Shown: in pieces, positions 28,402 through 39,356 of the stretch
Position numbering within the stretch: the first letter of the stretch is position 1
Layout: each line of letters opens with the position of its first letter
Origin: Rhodobacteraceae bacterium LMO-JJ12
Lineage (GTDB): Bacteria; Pseudomonadota; Alphaproteobacteria; Rhodobacterales; Rhodobacteraceae
Direction: 5' to 3'
Assembly (NCBI GenBank): GCA_021555075.1
Contig: JAKGBX010000003.1
Span: 1 to 64,000, forward strand
DNA: 64,000 nucleotides
Notes under the pieces: model-generated
What the model was told of the DNA's origin: nothing
Databases searched by the model: none
Seen by the model: only the letters and a program-made list of their open reading frames with translations
Made by a program: the position numbers and the translations under genes

Positions 28402-29193
28402 ATGTCACAACTTGCAACCGAACGTGAAATCGACCGCTCGAAGATGCAGGTGAGCGACGAAGTCGCCATCGAAATCACCAATATGAACAAGTGGTATGGC
28501 ACATTCCATGTGCTGCGCGACATCAACCTTACCGTGCAGCAGGGCGAACGGATCGTTATCGCGGGTCCGTCAGGCTCGGGTAAATCGACGCTGATCCGCT
28601 GCATCAACGCGCTGGAAGAACATCAGCAGGGCAAGATCGTGGTCGATGGCACGGTGCTTTCGAACGATCTCAAGAACATCGACAAGATCCGCCGCGAGGT
28701 CGGCATGGTGTTCCAGCATTTCAACCTCTTCCCGCATCTCAGCATTCTCGACAATCTGACTCTCGCGCCGATCTGGGTGCGCAAGATCCCCCGTCGCGAG
28801 GCCGAGGAAACCGCGATGCACTATCTCGAAAAGGTCAAGATCCCCGAACAGGCCGACAAATTCCCCGGCCAACTCTCGGGTGGTCAGCAACAGCGGGTGG
28901 CGATTGCCCGCAGCCTGTGTATGCAGCCCCGGATCATGCTGTTTGACGAACCCACCTCGGCGCTTGACCCCGAGATGATCAAGGAAGTTCTCGACACGAT
29001 GATCGAGCTGGCGGAAGAAGGCATGACCATGCTCTGCGTGACCCACGAGATGGGTTTTGCCCGTCAGGTCGCCAACCGCGTGATTTTTATGGATGCTGGC
29101 CAAATCATCGAACAGAACGAGCCGGAAGAGTTCTTCAACAACCCGCAGAGCGAACGCACCAAGCTGTTCCTCAGCCAGATTCTGGGTCACTGA
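28402..29193 (+). CDS. aapP: General L-amino acid ABC transporter, ATP-binding protein
   Basis: The 263-residue ATPase has Walker [10 protein letters not shown] at 55-63, a Q-loop in [11 protein letters not shown], signature LSGGQQQ at 158-164, Walker [14 protein letters not shown] and the H-loop VTHEM. The family is the polar-amino-acid (GlnQ/HisP) class. An N-terminal extension of about 20 residues precedes the core. It follows aapM by 10 bases and ends the operon. Confidence 0.95.
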   Translation: MSQLATEREIDRSKMQVSDEVAIEITNMNKWYGTFHVLRDINLTVQQGERIVIAGPSGSGKSTLIRCINALEEHQQGKIVVDGTVLSNDLKNIDKIRREVGMVFQHFNLFPHLSILDNLTLAPIWVRKIPRREAEETAMHYLEKVKIPEQADKFPGQLSGGQQQRVAIARSLCMQPRIMLFDEPTSALDPEMIKEVLDTMIELAEEGMTMLCVTHEMGFARQVANRVIFMDAGQIIEQNEPEEFFNNPQSERTKLFLSQILGH

Positions 29194-29212
29194 ACGCGGG
29201 ACTATCGCAGCG

Positions 29213-29246
29213 AAACGGGCAGGGGCGTTTCCCTGCCCGTTTTCTA
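29213..29246 (+). terminator. Rho-independent terminator after aapP
   Basis: A perfect 12-bp stem (29213-29224 with 29231-29242, loop of 6) is followed by T-rich sequence. It lies 19 bases after aapP, before the convergent methyltransferase gene. Confidence 0.85.
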
Positions 29247-29268
29247 TTTCGAGCAGGGTTTTGCCAAG

Positions 29269-30483
29269 CTAACTCCGCCGCAAGAGCACGATCCGATTGG
29301 TGTTGGTGCCCTTGGTTCCATTCGAGATGCCCCAGCAATTGGCCGTCTTGGTGAAATCCTGATCATTCACCATCACGCCGAGCCGCTCAAACGGCAGCCC
29401 CGCCGCCGCCGCCCAGACCAGCCGCTCAAGCAAAACCTTGCCGCCACGCACCTCGCCGACCTCGAACGCGACATGCCCGCCGGGGCGCAGAATGCGGGCC
29501 TGTTCGCGCAGCACCTCATGCACCATTTCGCTCCAGGCATCCTGCGTGCGCAGCATCGCAATATTTACCCCGGCGGGGTCGATCCCGGCAAACCAACAGC
29601 GCAGCCAGTTGTCGGCGGCGTAATTCACCACATCCAGAAACGGCGGCGAGGTAACGACCAGATCGACGGACCCGCCATCAATCCCGTGCGTCTCGTCGGC
29701 CGCACCGGTGAAAAACTGCGCGCGCACGCCGTTTTCTGCCGCGCCCTGCCGCAAGAGCGATTTGGCCTTCTTCAGGATGATGGCCGCCACATCCTTTTGC
29801 GGCGGCGTCACGCCCAGCTTTGCGTTGATCCGAAGTTGCGATTTGAGCGAGACCGCTTGATTAGGTGGCATGGATCGGCCCGAGAAAAAACCCGGCGAAT
29901 GCCCACTTAGCCGGTTCAGCGCGATCATACGGATCCAGTCGGTTGTCGGATCAAGGCTCCCGTCCGCCGCAACCCGCCCGGCGATCCATTCCTTCAACTG
30001 CTCCAGATGGCTCAGCGTCACCGGGTGATAAAATGCCTCCAATTCGGGCTGTAGCGGGGCGCGCTCCTGCCAGTCGATTTCGGCAAGGGTTTCTTGCAAC
30101 TTCTCGACACTCATCGGCACGGTGCGGGGGCGCGCCAACATGGTCGAAAGCGGGTTCACGTCATTGCCGATCACATCGCGCCCCAAGAGCGCCGCTTCAA
30201 TCGGCGTGGTGCCGCGCCCCATGAAGGGGTCATGCACCGTGTCGCCCGGCCGCGTCAGGCGCTGGATGAAAAATGCCGGCAGTTGTGCCTTGAAACAGGC
30301 GCGATAGGAAATCTCGTGCAGCGCATGCGAACGGCGCTGCTCCGATGTCCAATACTCGTTGACGAAATATGGGATGTCGCCATCCAAGAGTTCTTCCGTC
30401 TGGCGGCCAAACTCCGAAAACCCGCGTAATTTATCCAGAAAATCCACCTGCGTTTCGTTCGCTTTCGACAGGGGATGCTGCAT
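29269..30483 (-). CDS. Orphan DNA methyltransferase, N4-C/N6-A type
   Basis: The 404-residue protein has AdoMet motif I DPFMGRGTT at 85-93 and catalytic motif IV TSPPF at 276-280, with about 185 residues between them that could hold the target-recognition region. TSPPF favours cytosine-N4 methylation but N6-adenine is possible. It is not CcrM, which has DPPY first. No restriction endonuclease gene is adjacent, so it is an orphan by context. It lies between aapP and purK, both housekeeping genes. A 10-bp palindrome sits 27 bases upstream of its ATG. Recognition sequence and role are unknown. Confidence 0.83.
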   Translation of the reverse strand: MQHPLSKANETQVDFLDKLRGFSEFGRQTEELLDGDIPYFVNEYWTSEQRRSHALHEISYRACFKAQLPAFFIQRLTRPGDTVHDPFMGRGTTPIEAALLGRDVIGNDVNPLSTMLARPRTVPMSVEKLQETLAEIDWQERAPLQPELEAFYHPVTLSHLEQLKEWIAGRVAADGSLDPTTDWIRMIALNRLSGHSPGFFSGRSMPPNQAVSLKSQLRINAKLGVTPPQKDVAAIILKKAKSLLRQGAAENGVRAQFFTGAADETHGIDGGSVDLVVTSPPFLDVVNYAADNWLRCWFAGIDPAGVNIAMLRTQDAWSEMVHEVLREQARILRPGGHVAFEVGEVRGGKVLLERLVWAAAAGLPFERLGVMVNDQDFTKTANCWGISNGTKGTNTNRIVLLRRS

Positions 30484-30509
30484 CCATAAGACTCCGATTA
30501 CGCGAGACT

Positions 30510-30536
30510 CACTTCTACAGTATGGTTGTAGAAGTG
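30510..30536. promoter_or_regulatory. Palindrome between methyltransferase start and purK end
   Basis: CACTTCTACA (30510-30519) and TGTAGAAGTG (30527-30536) form a perfect 10-bp inverted repeat with a 7-base centre. It lies right after purK on the minus strand and 27 bases before the methyltransferase start. It lacks a T-run, so it may be an operator or a weak terminator. Confidence 0.45.
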
Positions 30537-30538
30537 GC

Positions 30539-31615
30539 TCAAATTTTTGCGGTCACCACGCGATTTACATGCCCCATCTTTCGCCCGGGTTTCACGTCCG
30601 CTTTGCCATAGAGGTGAAGCGCGCAATTTGGTGCACGTGCAAGCTCTGGCACCTGTGCCATATCGTCGCCAATCAGGTTCTCCATCACCACATCGCAATA
30701 CCGCCCGCCATCACCCAGAGACCAGCCAGCAACCGCGCGGATATGCTGCTCGAACTGATCCACAGTGCAGCCCTGTTGCGTCCAATGGCCGGAATTATGC
30801 ACCCTCGGCGCGATTTCGTTGACGATCAGCCCCTGCGGTGTGACGAAAAGCTCAACCCCCAATACCCCGACATAATCAAGCGCGTTAAGAATTCCCGCAG
30901 CAATCAACACCGCATCGCTGCGCTGGCTTGGCGACAGCCGCGCAGGTACCGTCGTCGTGCGCAAAATTCCATCCCGGTGCACGTTCTCGCCGGGATCAAA
31001 ACACGCAACTTCGCCGCTTACGCCTCTTGCCGCGATGACCGAAACCTCGTGCGAGAATTCCACGAACCCTTCCAGAACTGACGGCGCGCCTTGCATCGCG
31101 GCCCATGCCTCGGCCACATCGCCCGCAGCCGAGAGTCGCGCCTGTCCCTTGCCGTCATAGCCCATGCGGCAGGTTTTCAGAATCGCAGGTGCGCCGATAT
31201 CGCCAAGAGCGGCCTCCAGATCGGCTTGGGAATTCACCGCCCTATAGGGGGCCAGTTTAAGGCCCAGCTTACTCAGGAAATCCTTCTCGATGATGCGGTC
31301 CTGACTCACCCGCAGCGCCTCGCGGCCGGGGCGAATGGGTTTCATCTTTTCAAGGATATCGAGGGCCGAAGTCGGGATGTTCTCAAACTCATAGGTGATC
31401 ACATCGACGCTTTCGCCAAACCGGCGCAGCGCTGCTTGGTCGTTATAGTCGGCGTGCACATGTTGATCGGCTACATGACTGGCCGGGCAATCGGCGCCCG
31501 GCTCAAATATCACGGTCTTGAGGCCCAGTCGCGCCGCCGCCACCGACAGCATCCGCCCCAGTTGCCCGCCGCCCAATATGCCAATCACAGATCCCTGCGC
31601 CAACGCGTTACTCAT
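30539..31615 (-). CDS. purK: 5-(carboxyamino)imidazole ribonucleotide synthase
   Basis: The 358-residue ATP-grasp enzyme makes N5-CAIR from AIR, bicarbonate and ATP in purine synthesis. It shows [21 protein letters not shown] at the N-terminus, [28 protein letters not shown] and [14 protein letters not shown]. The start ATG 31615 overlaps the purE end by 8 bases, so the pair is one operon; a longer in-frame reading upstream would lie inside purE. Confidence 0.96.
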   Translation of the reverse strand: MSNALAQGSVIGILGGGQLGRMLSVAAARLGLKTVIFEPGADCPASHVADQHVHADYNDQAALRRFGESVDVITYEFENIPTSALDILEKMKPIRPGREALRVSQDRIIEKDFLSKLGLKLAPYRAVNSQADLEAALGDIGAPAILKTCRMGYDGKGQARLSAAGDVAEAWAAMQGAPSVLEGFVEFSHEVSVIAARGVSGEVACFDPGENVHRDGILRTTTVPARLSPSQRSDAVLIAAGILNALDYVGVLGVELFVTPQGLIVNEIAPRVHNSGHWTQQGCTVDQFEQHIRAVAGWSLGDGGRYCDVVMENLIGDDMAQVPELARAPNCALHLYGKADVKPGRKMGHVNRVVTAKI

Positions 31616-32096
31616 CGCTTGGAACCTCGGGGATCGAGGCTGCCAAATCCGCGCGCCATGCATCCAGCCGCCCTGCCAGCGCGGCATCGCTCACCGCCAG
31701 AATACCCGCCGCCATCAGCCCGGCATTGGCCGCGCCGGCCGCGCCGATCGCCATGGTGGCCACGGGAAAACCTTTGGGCATCTGCACGATGGAATAGAGG
31801 CTATCGACACCCGAAAGCGCCTTGGTCTGCACCGGCACGCCGATCACAGGCACGCGGGTCTTGGACGCCATCATGCCGGGCAGATGCGCCGCCCCGCCAG
31901 CACCCGCGATAATCACATGCAAACCGCGCTCAACTGCGCTGCGCCCATACTCCCACAACCGGTCAGGCGTGCGATGCGCCGAGACGATCCGTGTCTCATA
32001 GGCAATGCCCAACTCGTCCAGAATATCGGCCGCTTGTTTCATCGTGGGCCAATCCGATTGGCTGCCCATAATGATGCCCACTTTCACGTCGCTCAT
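31608..32096 (-). CDS. purE: N5-CAIR mutase (class I PurE)
   Basis: The 162-residue enzyme converts N5-CAIR to CAIR, downstream of PurK. Typical residues are [14 protein letters not shown], the [10 protein letters not shown] segment and [13 protein letters not shown]. The start ATG at 32096 is preferred (MSDVKVGI) over one 15 bases upstream. Confidence 0.96.
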   Translation of the reverse strand: MSDVKVGIIMGSQSDWPTMKQAADILDELGIAYETRIVSAHRTPDRLWEYGRSAVERGLHVIIAGAGGAAHLPGMMASKTRVPVIGVPVQTKALSGVDSLYSIVQMPKGFPVATMAIGAAGAANAGLMAAGILAVSDAALAGRLDAWRADLAASIPEVPSDE

Positions 32097-32155
32097 GATC
32101 TGTCCCTGCAAAGGCTCGTTTTCGGGAAAAACCGCACTATAGGGATTAATCCGGC

Positions 32156-32380
32156 TCAGGCAATGATATCCGGGGTCAGACGATCTTCGAGGATGGCGAT
32201 CACGTCTTTCAGTCGCAATTTCTGCTTCTTCAACCGCCTGACAGTCAGCTGATCTGCCGTGCCCTTTTCCTCCAGCGCCCGGATTGCTTCGTCCAGATCG
32301 CGGTGCTCACAACGGAACACTTCCAGTTCCACACGCAGCACGTCATCGTTTTTCATCGAGATATCGCTGGGCGCGTTCAT
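32156..32380 (-). CDS. YdcH/DUF465 family protein
   Basis: The 74-residue protein matches DUF465 (YdcH): short, charged, helical, with a C-terminal [21 protein letters not shown] segment that is the family hallmark. The middle is predicted to form a coiled coil. Function is unknown. It lies upstream of purE on the same strand with a 59-base gap. Confidence 0.85.
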   Translation of the reverse strand: MNAPSDISMKNDDVLRVELEVFRCEHRDLDEAIRALEEKGTADQLTVRRLKKQKLRLKDVIAILEDRLTPDIIA

Positions 32381-32444
32381 ACCGGCATGATTCCTTCTCT
32401 TCGGCTGTATCTAAGATACTGATTTACCGAGATTAGGCAAAGCC

Positions 32445-32473
32445 CTTGCGCATGCCCGCCGACACTCCCATAT
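32445..32473 (+). promoter_or_regulatory. Candidate RpoH (sigma-32) promoter of hsp20
   Basis: CTTGCGC at 32445-32451 and TCCCATAT at 32466-32473 are spaced by 14 bases. This matches the sigma-32 pattern CTTGAAA-N13/15-CCCCATNT with the core CTTG and CCCAT intact. The predicted start near 32480 leaves a leader of about 65 bases before the hsp20 ATG. Confidence 0.6.
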
Positions 32474-32544
32474 TCCTCTTAGGCGGCTGCCATAACGGGG
32501 CCGCGAATACATGTGTCGCTTGAACCGTAAAAGGGCCCGTGTCG

Positions 32545-32958
32545 ATGACGAAACTTACCTTGGGGTCACACCCCTATCTCCTTGGCTTCGATCAGCTTGA
32601 GCGTCTGCTTGAGCGCAATGCCAAATCCGGTAACGAGGGCTATCCGCCCTTCAATATCGAACAAACCTCGGAGAATTCTTATCGTATCACGCTGGCCGTG
32701 GCCGGGTTTGGAGAGGATGATCTGGCGATCACCGTCGAGGACCGCCAGTTGGTCATCCGCGGACGCCAATCTGACGACTACGAAGGTCGCGTCTTCCTGC
32801 ATCGCGGGATTGCCGGACGCCAGTTTCAGCGTAGCTTCGTTTTGGCCGATGGTGTCGAAGTGGGCGAGGCCGTGATGGAGAATGGGCTCCTGCACGTCGA
32901 TCTCACCCGCGCGAAACCCGATGCGGTGGTGCAAACGGTGCAGATTAGAAAGGGGTAA
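32545..32958 (+). CDS. Small heat-shock protein Hsp20 (IbpA-like)
   Basis: The protein (137 residues from ATG 32545; 139 if GTG 32539 is used) is a small heat-shock chaperone that holds unfolded proteins. The alpha-crystallin domain spans about 33-130, with YRITLAVAGFGEDDLAITVED, LHRGIAGRQFQRSFVLADGVEV and the GLLHVDL strand. The N-terminus LTLGSHPYLLGFDQLERL is typical of class A alphaproteobacterial IbpA proteins. It is followed by DUF1150 after 5 bases. Confidence 0.93.
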   Translation: MTKLTLGSHPYLLGFDQLERLLERNAKSGNEGYPPFNIEQTSENSYRITLAVAGFGEDDLAITVEDRQLVIRGRQSDDYEGRVFLHRGIAGRQFQRSFVLADGVEVGEAVMENGLLHVDLTRAKPDAVVQTVQIRKG

Positions 32959-32963
32959 CGCTC

Positions 32964-33191
32964 ATGCATACCAAATATGAATTCCAGGACGTGCAGGACA
33001 ATCGGATCGTCTATGTCCGCAAGGTCGCGGTGAAAGATCTACCAGCCGAGGTGCGCGAGCAAGTGGGCGGGCTTGATAGCCTCTATGCGGTCCACCGCGC
33101 CGATGGTGAACAACTCGCGCTGGTGCGTGACCGTGCGTTGGCCTTCGTGTTGGCCCGCCAGAACGATCTCGCCCCGGTTACGGTGCACTGA
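32964..33191 (+). CDS. DUF1150 family protein
   Basis: The 75-residue protein matches DUF1150, a small alphaproteobacterial family with unknown function that often follows hsp20. It has IVYVRKVAVKDLPAEV and the end pattern ADGEQLALVRDRALAFVLARQNDLAPVTVH-type residues. Cotranscription with hsp20 (5-base gap) suggests a heat-shock link. Confidence 0.88.
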   Translation: MHTKYEFQDVQDNRIVYVRKVAVKDLPAEVREQVGGLDSLYAVHRADGEQLALVRDRALAFVLARQNDLAPVTVH

Positions 33192-33267
33192 TCACTGATC
33201 TGCGGGTATTTGGATCGGGGCGCGCCGGGCCGGAATAGCTCCCGGCCCCTGCGCTGAACGGTCAGAC

Positions 33268-34611
<1,344 letters not shown>

Positions 34612-34898
34612 TTATGCTTGAACCTCTACCTTTGACAAGATTGCTGTTTTTTCGATCAGATCGCCGCTTTTTAGGGCGTTTTATAAACCGAGGACAATAG
34701 GCGCTTACGCGATGGCACGGATTTCCCCTTCGCATTCCTGCGCTTATTTGCCTCATGGGGTTGAACCGTCACCGATCGCTTGTGACCAATTGTCGCGCCG
34801 CGGCGCGTCTCAGGCGGTCAATTTCCCAAACAGAAGGCGGGGTTTACCCCGTAGTCCTTGGCTGCCACTCTCAAAATTGGTTTAACGAAGGACAAAAC

Positions 34899-35867
34899 AT
34901 GTTCACCAAATCCGAGCTTGAAGACGCGCATGCACTCGTTTCCCGTTTCATGGCGCCCACCCCGGCGCATGACTGGCCGCTTCTGGCCGAGGCATTGGGA
35001 GCGACATGCATTGTCAAACATGAGAATCACGCGCCCACCGGTGCCTTCAAGGTGCGTGGCGGGATTACGTTTCTGGACTGGCTCAAACGCACCCACCCCG
35101 AGATGCAGGGCATCGTGACCGCGACTCGCGGCAATCATGGCCAATCACAGGCGCGCGCGGCGGTCGCCATGGGGCTGCGCGCGAAAATCGTCGTGCCGCA
35201 CGGCAATTCCGCCGAGAAAAACGCCGCCATGCGCGCCTTCGGGGCCGAGTTGATCGAACATGGCGCCGATTTTGACGAAGCGCGCGAAGAAGCCATGCGC
35301 ATGGCCGAGTCCGAGCCCCTTTTCCCGGTTCCCCCATTCCATACCGAGCTTGTGCGCGGCGTGGCCACCTATGGCTATGAGTTGTTCAACGCGCACCCTG
35401 ATCTCGATGTGGTCTATGTGCCGATCGGCTGTGGCTCGGGGCTGTGCGGCACCATCGCGGCGCGCGATGCGCTGGGCGCGCGGGCTGAAATCGTCGGTGT
35501 CGTGGCCGAGGGAGCGGCAGGCGCCAAGCTATCGCTCCAGGCTGGGCATCTGGTTGAAACCAACAGTGCCGATACCTTTGCCGATGGCATGGCGGTGCGC
35601 ATCCCGGTGCAGGCGGCGTTTGATATCTATTCAGAGAAAGCCCACCACATCGGCGCAGTCTCGGATGACGAGATCGCCGCCGCCATCCGCCTCTATTACA
35701 GCGCCACGCACAATCTGGCCGAAGGGGCAGGGGCGGCAGCGCTGGCGCTCGCTCTCAAGGAAAAAGACAGCCTCAGGGGCCGCAAGGTGGGCGTGGTCCT
35801 GTCGGGCGGCAATATTGACCGGCCGCTCTATCAAATCGTGCTCGCCGGTGGCACACCACACGCCTGA
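34899..35867 (+). CDS. PLP-dependent threonine/serine dehydratase
   Basis: The 322-residue protein is a fold-type II PLP enzyme. The Schiff-base Lys is in HAPTGAFKVRGG near residue 50, a Gly-rich phosphate loop is CGSGLCG near 183-189, and a C-terminal LSGGNID is present. It lacks the regulatory domain of biosynthetic IlvA, so a catabolic or EutB-like role (ectoine-type ammonia-lyase) is possible. The start ATG 34899 follows AAGGACAAAAC; the frame is open further upstream without family support. Confidence 0.85.
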   Translation: MFTKSELEDAHALVSRFMAPTPAHDWPLLAEALGATCIVKHENHAPTGAFKVRGGITFLDWLKRTHPEMQGIVTATRGNHGQSQARAAVAMGLRAKIVVPHGNSAEKNAAMRAFGAELIEHGADFDEAREEAMRMAESEPLFPVPPFHTELVRGVATYGYELFNAHPDLDVVYVPIGCGSGLCGTIAARDALGARAEIVGVVAEGAAGAKLSLQAGHLVETNSADTFADGMAVRIPVQAAFDIYSEKAHHIGAVSDDEIAAAIRLYYSATHNLAEGAGAAALALALKEKDSLRGRKVGVVLSGGNIDRPLYQIVLAGGTPHA

Positions 35868-35874
35868 ACAAACG

Positions 35875-35909
35875 AAAGCCCCCGAACCTTGAAAGGGGCC
35901 GGGGGCTTT
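35875..35909. terminator. Bidirectional terminator between convergent genes
   Basis: AAAGCCCCCG (35875-35884) and CGGGGGCTTT (35900-35909) form a perfect 10-bp stem with A-rich and T-rich sides, able to end transcription from both the dehydratase gene and the Sat-CysC gene. Confidence 0.8.
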
Positions 35910-35931
35910 GCCAAACGTCGTTCCAAAGGGC

Positions 35932-38010
35932 TTATTGCGCTGCAATCAGCCCCATGCTCTCAAGTTTGAGAATGACTTGATGGGCGCAATTGTCGACATC
36001 CACATTCTCGGTTTCAACCCGCAGTTCCGGATTTTCGGGAACATCATAAGGGTCTGAAATCCCTGTGAATTCCTTGATCTTTCCTTCGCGGGCCAGCTTG
36101 TAAAGCCCCTTGCGGTCGCGCCGTTCGCATTCCTCGATCGTGGTCGCCACATGCACTTCGATAAAGGCTCCGAAGGCTTCGATATCCTCGCGCACCGCGC
36201 GCCGCGTGGTGGCATAGGGGGCAATCGGCGCACAGAGCGCAATGCCGCCATTCTTGGTGATCTCACTGGCGACATAACCGATGCGGCGAATGTTGAGATC
36301 GCGGTGCTCCTTGGAAAAGCCCAACTCCGAGCTGAGATTCTTACGCACGACATCGCCATCCAGAAGCGTCACCGGGCGCCCGCCCATCTCCATCAGCTTG
36401 ACCATCAACGCATTGGCAATGGTCGATTTTCCCGATCCCGAGAAGCCGGTGAAGAAAACGGTAAAGCCCTGCTGGCTGCGCGGCGGGCGTGTCTTGCGCA
36501 ATTCCTTGACCACTTCGGGAAACGAGAACCACTCCGGAATCTCCAACCCTTCCTGAAGGCGGCGACGCAACTCGGTGCCTGAAATGTTCAGGATTGTCAC
36601 CTTATCCTTGTCCACGATTTCATCGGCGGGCTCGTATTGCGCGCGCTCCTGCACATAGACCATATGTTTGAAATCGACCATCTCACAGCCGATTTCCGCT
36701 TGATGCTCGCGAAACAGATCCTGCGCGTCATAGGGACCGTAAAAATCCTCGCCCTTCGAGTTTTTGCCCGGCCCGGCATGGTCGCGCCCGACAATGAAAT
36801 GGGTGCAGCCATGGTTGGCGCGGATCAGCCCATGCCAAACGGCTTCGCGTGGACCAGCCATGCGCATCGCCAGGTTCAGCAGGCTCATCGAAGTGGTTGA
36901 GGATGGGTATTTGTCCAGCACCGCCTCGTAACAACGCACACGGGTGAAGTGATCGACATCACCCGGTTTGGTCATACCGACAACCGGATGGATCAGCAGG
37001 TTGGCCTGCGCCTCGCGCGCGGCGCGAAAGGTCAACTCCTGGTGCGCGCGGTGCAGCGGGTTGCGAGTTTGGAACGCCACCACCTTGCGCCAGCCCAGCT
37101 TGCGGAAATAGGCGCGCAATTCGTTCGGCGTGTCGCGCCGTCCGCGAAAATCGTAATGCACCGGCTGTTGAATGCCAACGACCGGCCCGCCCAGATATAC
37201 GTTGCCCGCCGTGTTATGCAGATAGTTCACCGCCGGATGCGCGCTGTCATCGGCGCCAAACACCTTTTCCGCCTCGCGTGCTTTATCCGGGGTCCAACGG
37301 TCGGTCAGGGTCATTGTGGCAAGGATCACACCTTCCTGATCGCGCAGCGCAATATCCTGTCCAACTTCGATTTTCTCAGCAAACTCTTCGTTCACATCCA
37401 GCGTGATGGGCATCGGCCAAAGACGGCCATCGGCCAGCCGCATGTTCTCGACCACACCATCATAGTCCTTTTCCGTCAGAAAGCCTTTGAGCGGATGGAA
37501 GCCACCATTCATCAGCAGTTCCAGATCGCAGATCTGGCGCGGCGTCAGATCCCAGGAGACGAGATCGGCCGCATCGCGCTTGAGCTTCTGGGCGCTTTCG
37601 GCGGAAACAAAGAGTTCCGGAATGGGAGCAAGTTGGTTTTGCATGATTTGGGTCCTGTGGTTGAAATTCGTCAAATTGCTGGTTGTGCCGGTCAGTTCGG
37701 CATGCAGTGCGTCGTATTCTGCCAGTTTCCTGGCAAGGAATTGGTCGGTCAGGCGGGTCTTTTCCGCCGCGCCCTTGACGGTCAGGGCATAGGCATATCG
37801 CTGGCGCTGATCCGGCCCCGATCGTTGGCTGGTCCTGACAAAACCAGCCTCGATCGCGGCGCGCAGTTGCGCGTTGAGCCGTCCCAGGCTGATGCCAAGC
37901 GCCGTGGCGGTCTGGCGCTGCGACGCGTCCGGCGCCAGATCAAGCTGGCGCAACAGGCGGAAGCGCAGGTCGTCTTCCAGCATCGGCGATTTTGGGTCGG
38001 TCGGGGTCAT
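35932..38010 (-). CDS. ATP sulfurylase-APS kinase with N-terminal winged-helix domain
   Basis: The open frame encodes 692 residues. Residues about 10-115 look like a MarR/EPS-associated winged-helix regulator (LRFRLLRQLDLAPDASQRQTA region, LGISLGRLNAQLRAAIEAGFV). From Met123 the protein is a bifunctional sulfate-activating enzyme: ATP sulfurylase with QTRNPLHRAHQ and VGRDHAGPG, then APS kinase with P-loop FTGFSGSGKST. It makes APS and PAPS from sulfate. An internal ATG at 37644, with AGGA 8 bases upstream, would give the usual 570-residue enzyme alone. So this is either a true fusion or a regulator and enzyme read in one frame with internal initiation. Confidence 0.88.
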   Translation of the reverse strand: MTPTDPKSPMLEDDLRFRLLRQLDLAPDASQRQTATALGISLGRLNAQLRAAIEAGFVRTSQRSGPDQRQRYAYALTVKGAAEKTRLTDQFLARKLAEYDALHAELTGTTSNLTNFNHRTQIMQNQLAPIPELFVSAESAQKLKRDAADLVSWDLTPRQICDLELLMNGGFHPLKGFLTEKDYDGVVENMRLADGRLWPMPITLDVNEEFAEKIEVGQDIALRDQEGVILATMTLTDRWTPDKAREAEKVFGADDSAHPAVNYLHNTAGNVYLGGPVVGIQQPVHYDFRGRRDTPNELRAYFRKLGWRKVVAFQTRNPLHRAHQELTFRAAREAQANLLIHPVVGMTKPGDVDHFTRVRCYEAVLDKYPSSTTSMSLLNLAMRMAGPREAVWHGLIRANHGCTHFIVGRDHAGPGKNSKGEDFYGPYDAQDLFREHQAEIGCEMVDFKHMVYVQERAQYEPADEIVDKDKVTILNISGTELRRRLQEGLEIPEWFSFPEVVKELRKTRPPRSQQGFTVFFTGFSGSGKSTIANALMVKLMEMGGRPVTLLDGDVVRKNLSSELGFSKEHRDLNIRRIGYVASEITKNGGIALCAPIAPYATTRRAVREDIEAFGAFIEVHVATTIEECERRDRKGLYKLAREGKIKEFTGISDPYDVPENPELRVETENVDVDNCAHQVILKLESMGLIAAQ

Positions 38011-38124
38011 TCGGGTCTGCTCAAAGTGTGTTCATTCGTGAACGCACTCCGTATCTTGCAATTCCCGCCTTCGGGCAATGCTTGATTTCGCGAAACTATG
38101 CGGCGTGACCATTCGGCAACGCAA

Positions 38125-38151
38125 AACGCCCCGCGTTATACGCGGGGCGTT
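38125..38151 (-). terminator. Rho-independent terminator after trxB
   Basis: A perfect 11-bp stem (38125-38135 with 38141-38151, loop TTATA) lies 39 bases downstream of the trxB stop on the minus strand and is followed on that strand by TTTTGCGTT. Confidence 0.8.
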
Positions 38152-38189
38152 GGTCGATACTTTAATGTCCTGTTTTCAGGGCGGTGGGT

Positions 38190-39134
38190 TCACGCGCCCT
38201 GTTCGGCCAGAAACCTTTCAGCCTCAAGCGCTGCCATACAGCCCATTCCAGCGCTGGTCACCGCTTGGCGATATTTGTGATCGGTCAGATCACCTGCGGC
38301 AAATACGCCCGGAATTGACGTTTCGGTGCTATCGGGCTTGGTCACGACATAGCCGCCCATATGAGTTTCCAGAACATCCTTGACCAGTTCGCTGGCAGGC
38401 GCATGGCCGATGGCGATGAAAACGCCCGTGCAAGGGATTTCCTTGATCTCACCAGTCTCGACGTGTTTGACCTTTACGCCAGTCACACCCTTTGGGTTAT
38501 CGTCGCCAACCACTTCTTCCAGTTGGTGGAACCAAAGCGTTTCGATCTTGGGGTTCTTGAACAGCCGGTCTTGCAAGATCTTCTCGCTACGCAGCTCATC
38601 GCGGCGATGAATCAGCGTTACCTTGCTTGCGAAATTGGTCAGGAACAAAGCCTCTTCCACCGCCGTGTTACCGCCGCCAATGACAACAATCTCCTGGCCC
38701 CGGTAAAAGAAACCATCACAGGTTGCACAGGCGCTCACTCCAAACCCTTTGAACGCTTCTTCGCTCTCCAGCCCAAGCCATTTGGCGCGCGCGCCCGTCG
38801 CAAGGATCACGGCATCGCAGTTATAGGTGGTGCCGCTGTCGCCCTTGGCGGTGAAGGGGCGCTTGGACAGGTCGAGATCGGTGATGATGTCGCCGATGAT
38901 CTCGGTGCCAACGGCGCGCGCATGTGCCTCCATCCGCACCATCAGATCGGGGCCCTGCACCTCGGTATCGCCGGGCCAGTTTTCAACCTCGGTCGTGGTG
39001 GTCAACTGCCCGCCCGGCTCGATCCCCTGCACCAGGATCGGTTCCAGCATGGCGCGGCTGGCATAGACTGCCGCCGTATAGCCCGCGGGCCCCGACCCGA
39101 TGATCAGAACCTTAGTGTGCCGTGTCTCGCCCAT
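38190..39134 (-). CDS. trxB: Thioredoxin reductase (NADPH)
   Basis: The 314-residue flavoenzyme reduces thioredoxin. The FAD motif is [16 protein letters not shown] near 16, the redox pair is in [10 protein letters not shown], the NADPH motif is [16 protein letters not shown], and the C-terminal FAD site is [11 protein letters not shown]. The start ATG at 39134 ([13 protein letters not shown]) gives the standard length. It is divergent from the Lrp-family gene. Confidence 0.97.
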   Translation of the reverse strand: MGETRHTKVLIIGSGPAGYTAAVYASRAMLEPILVQGIEPGGQLTTTTEVENWPGDTEVQGPDLMVRMEAHARAVGTEIIGDIITDLDLSKRPFTAKGDSGTTYNCDAVILATGARAKWLGLESEEAFKGFGVSACATCDGFFYRGQEIVVIGGGNTAVEEALFLTNFASKVTLIHRRDELRSEKILQDRLFKNPKIETLWFHQLEEVVGDDNPKGVTGVKVKHVETGEIKEIPCTGVFIAIGHAPASELVKDVLETHMGGYVVTKPDSTETSIPGVFAAGDLTDHKYRQAVTSAGMGCMAALEAERFLAEQGA

Positions 39135-39356
39135 CTCTTGCCCTCGTGCTGGAATCTCTATCGCAAGCGATATAGCGTTCGACCCCGGCACATGAAACCC
39201 CTGCCCACAGACCTGCGCGCAGCCGCGTCACCGAAATGGTGCCGCCATCTTGGTGGAATATGCTTGCACCTCAGAAAATTACCCTTGCGCGAAACATTAT
39301 TGCGCGTAAATAACGCGGTGCTATAACATCTGCAAATCCAAGAAAGAGAGCGTCGC

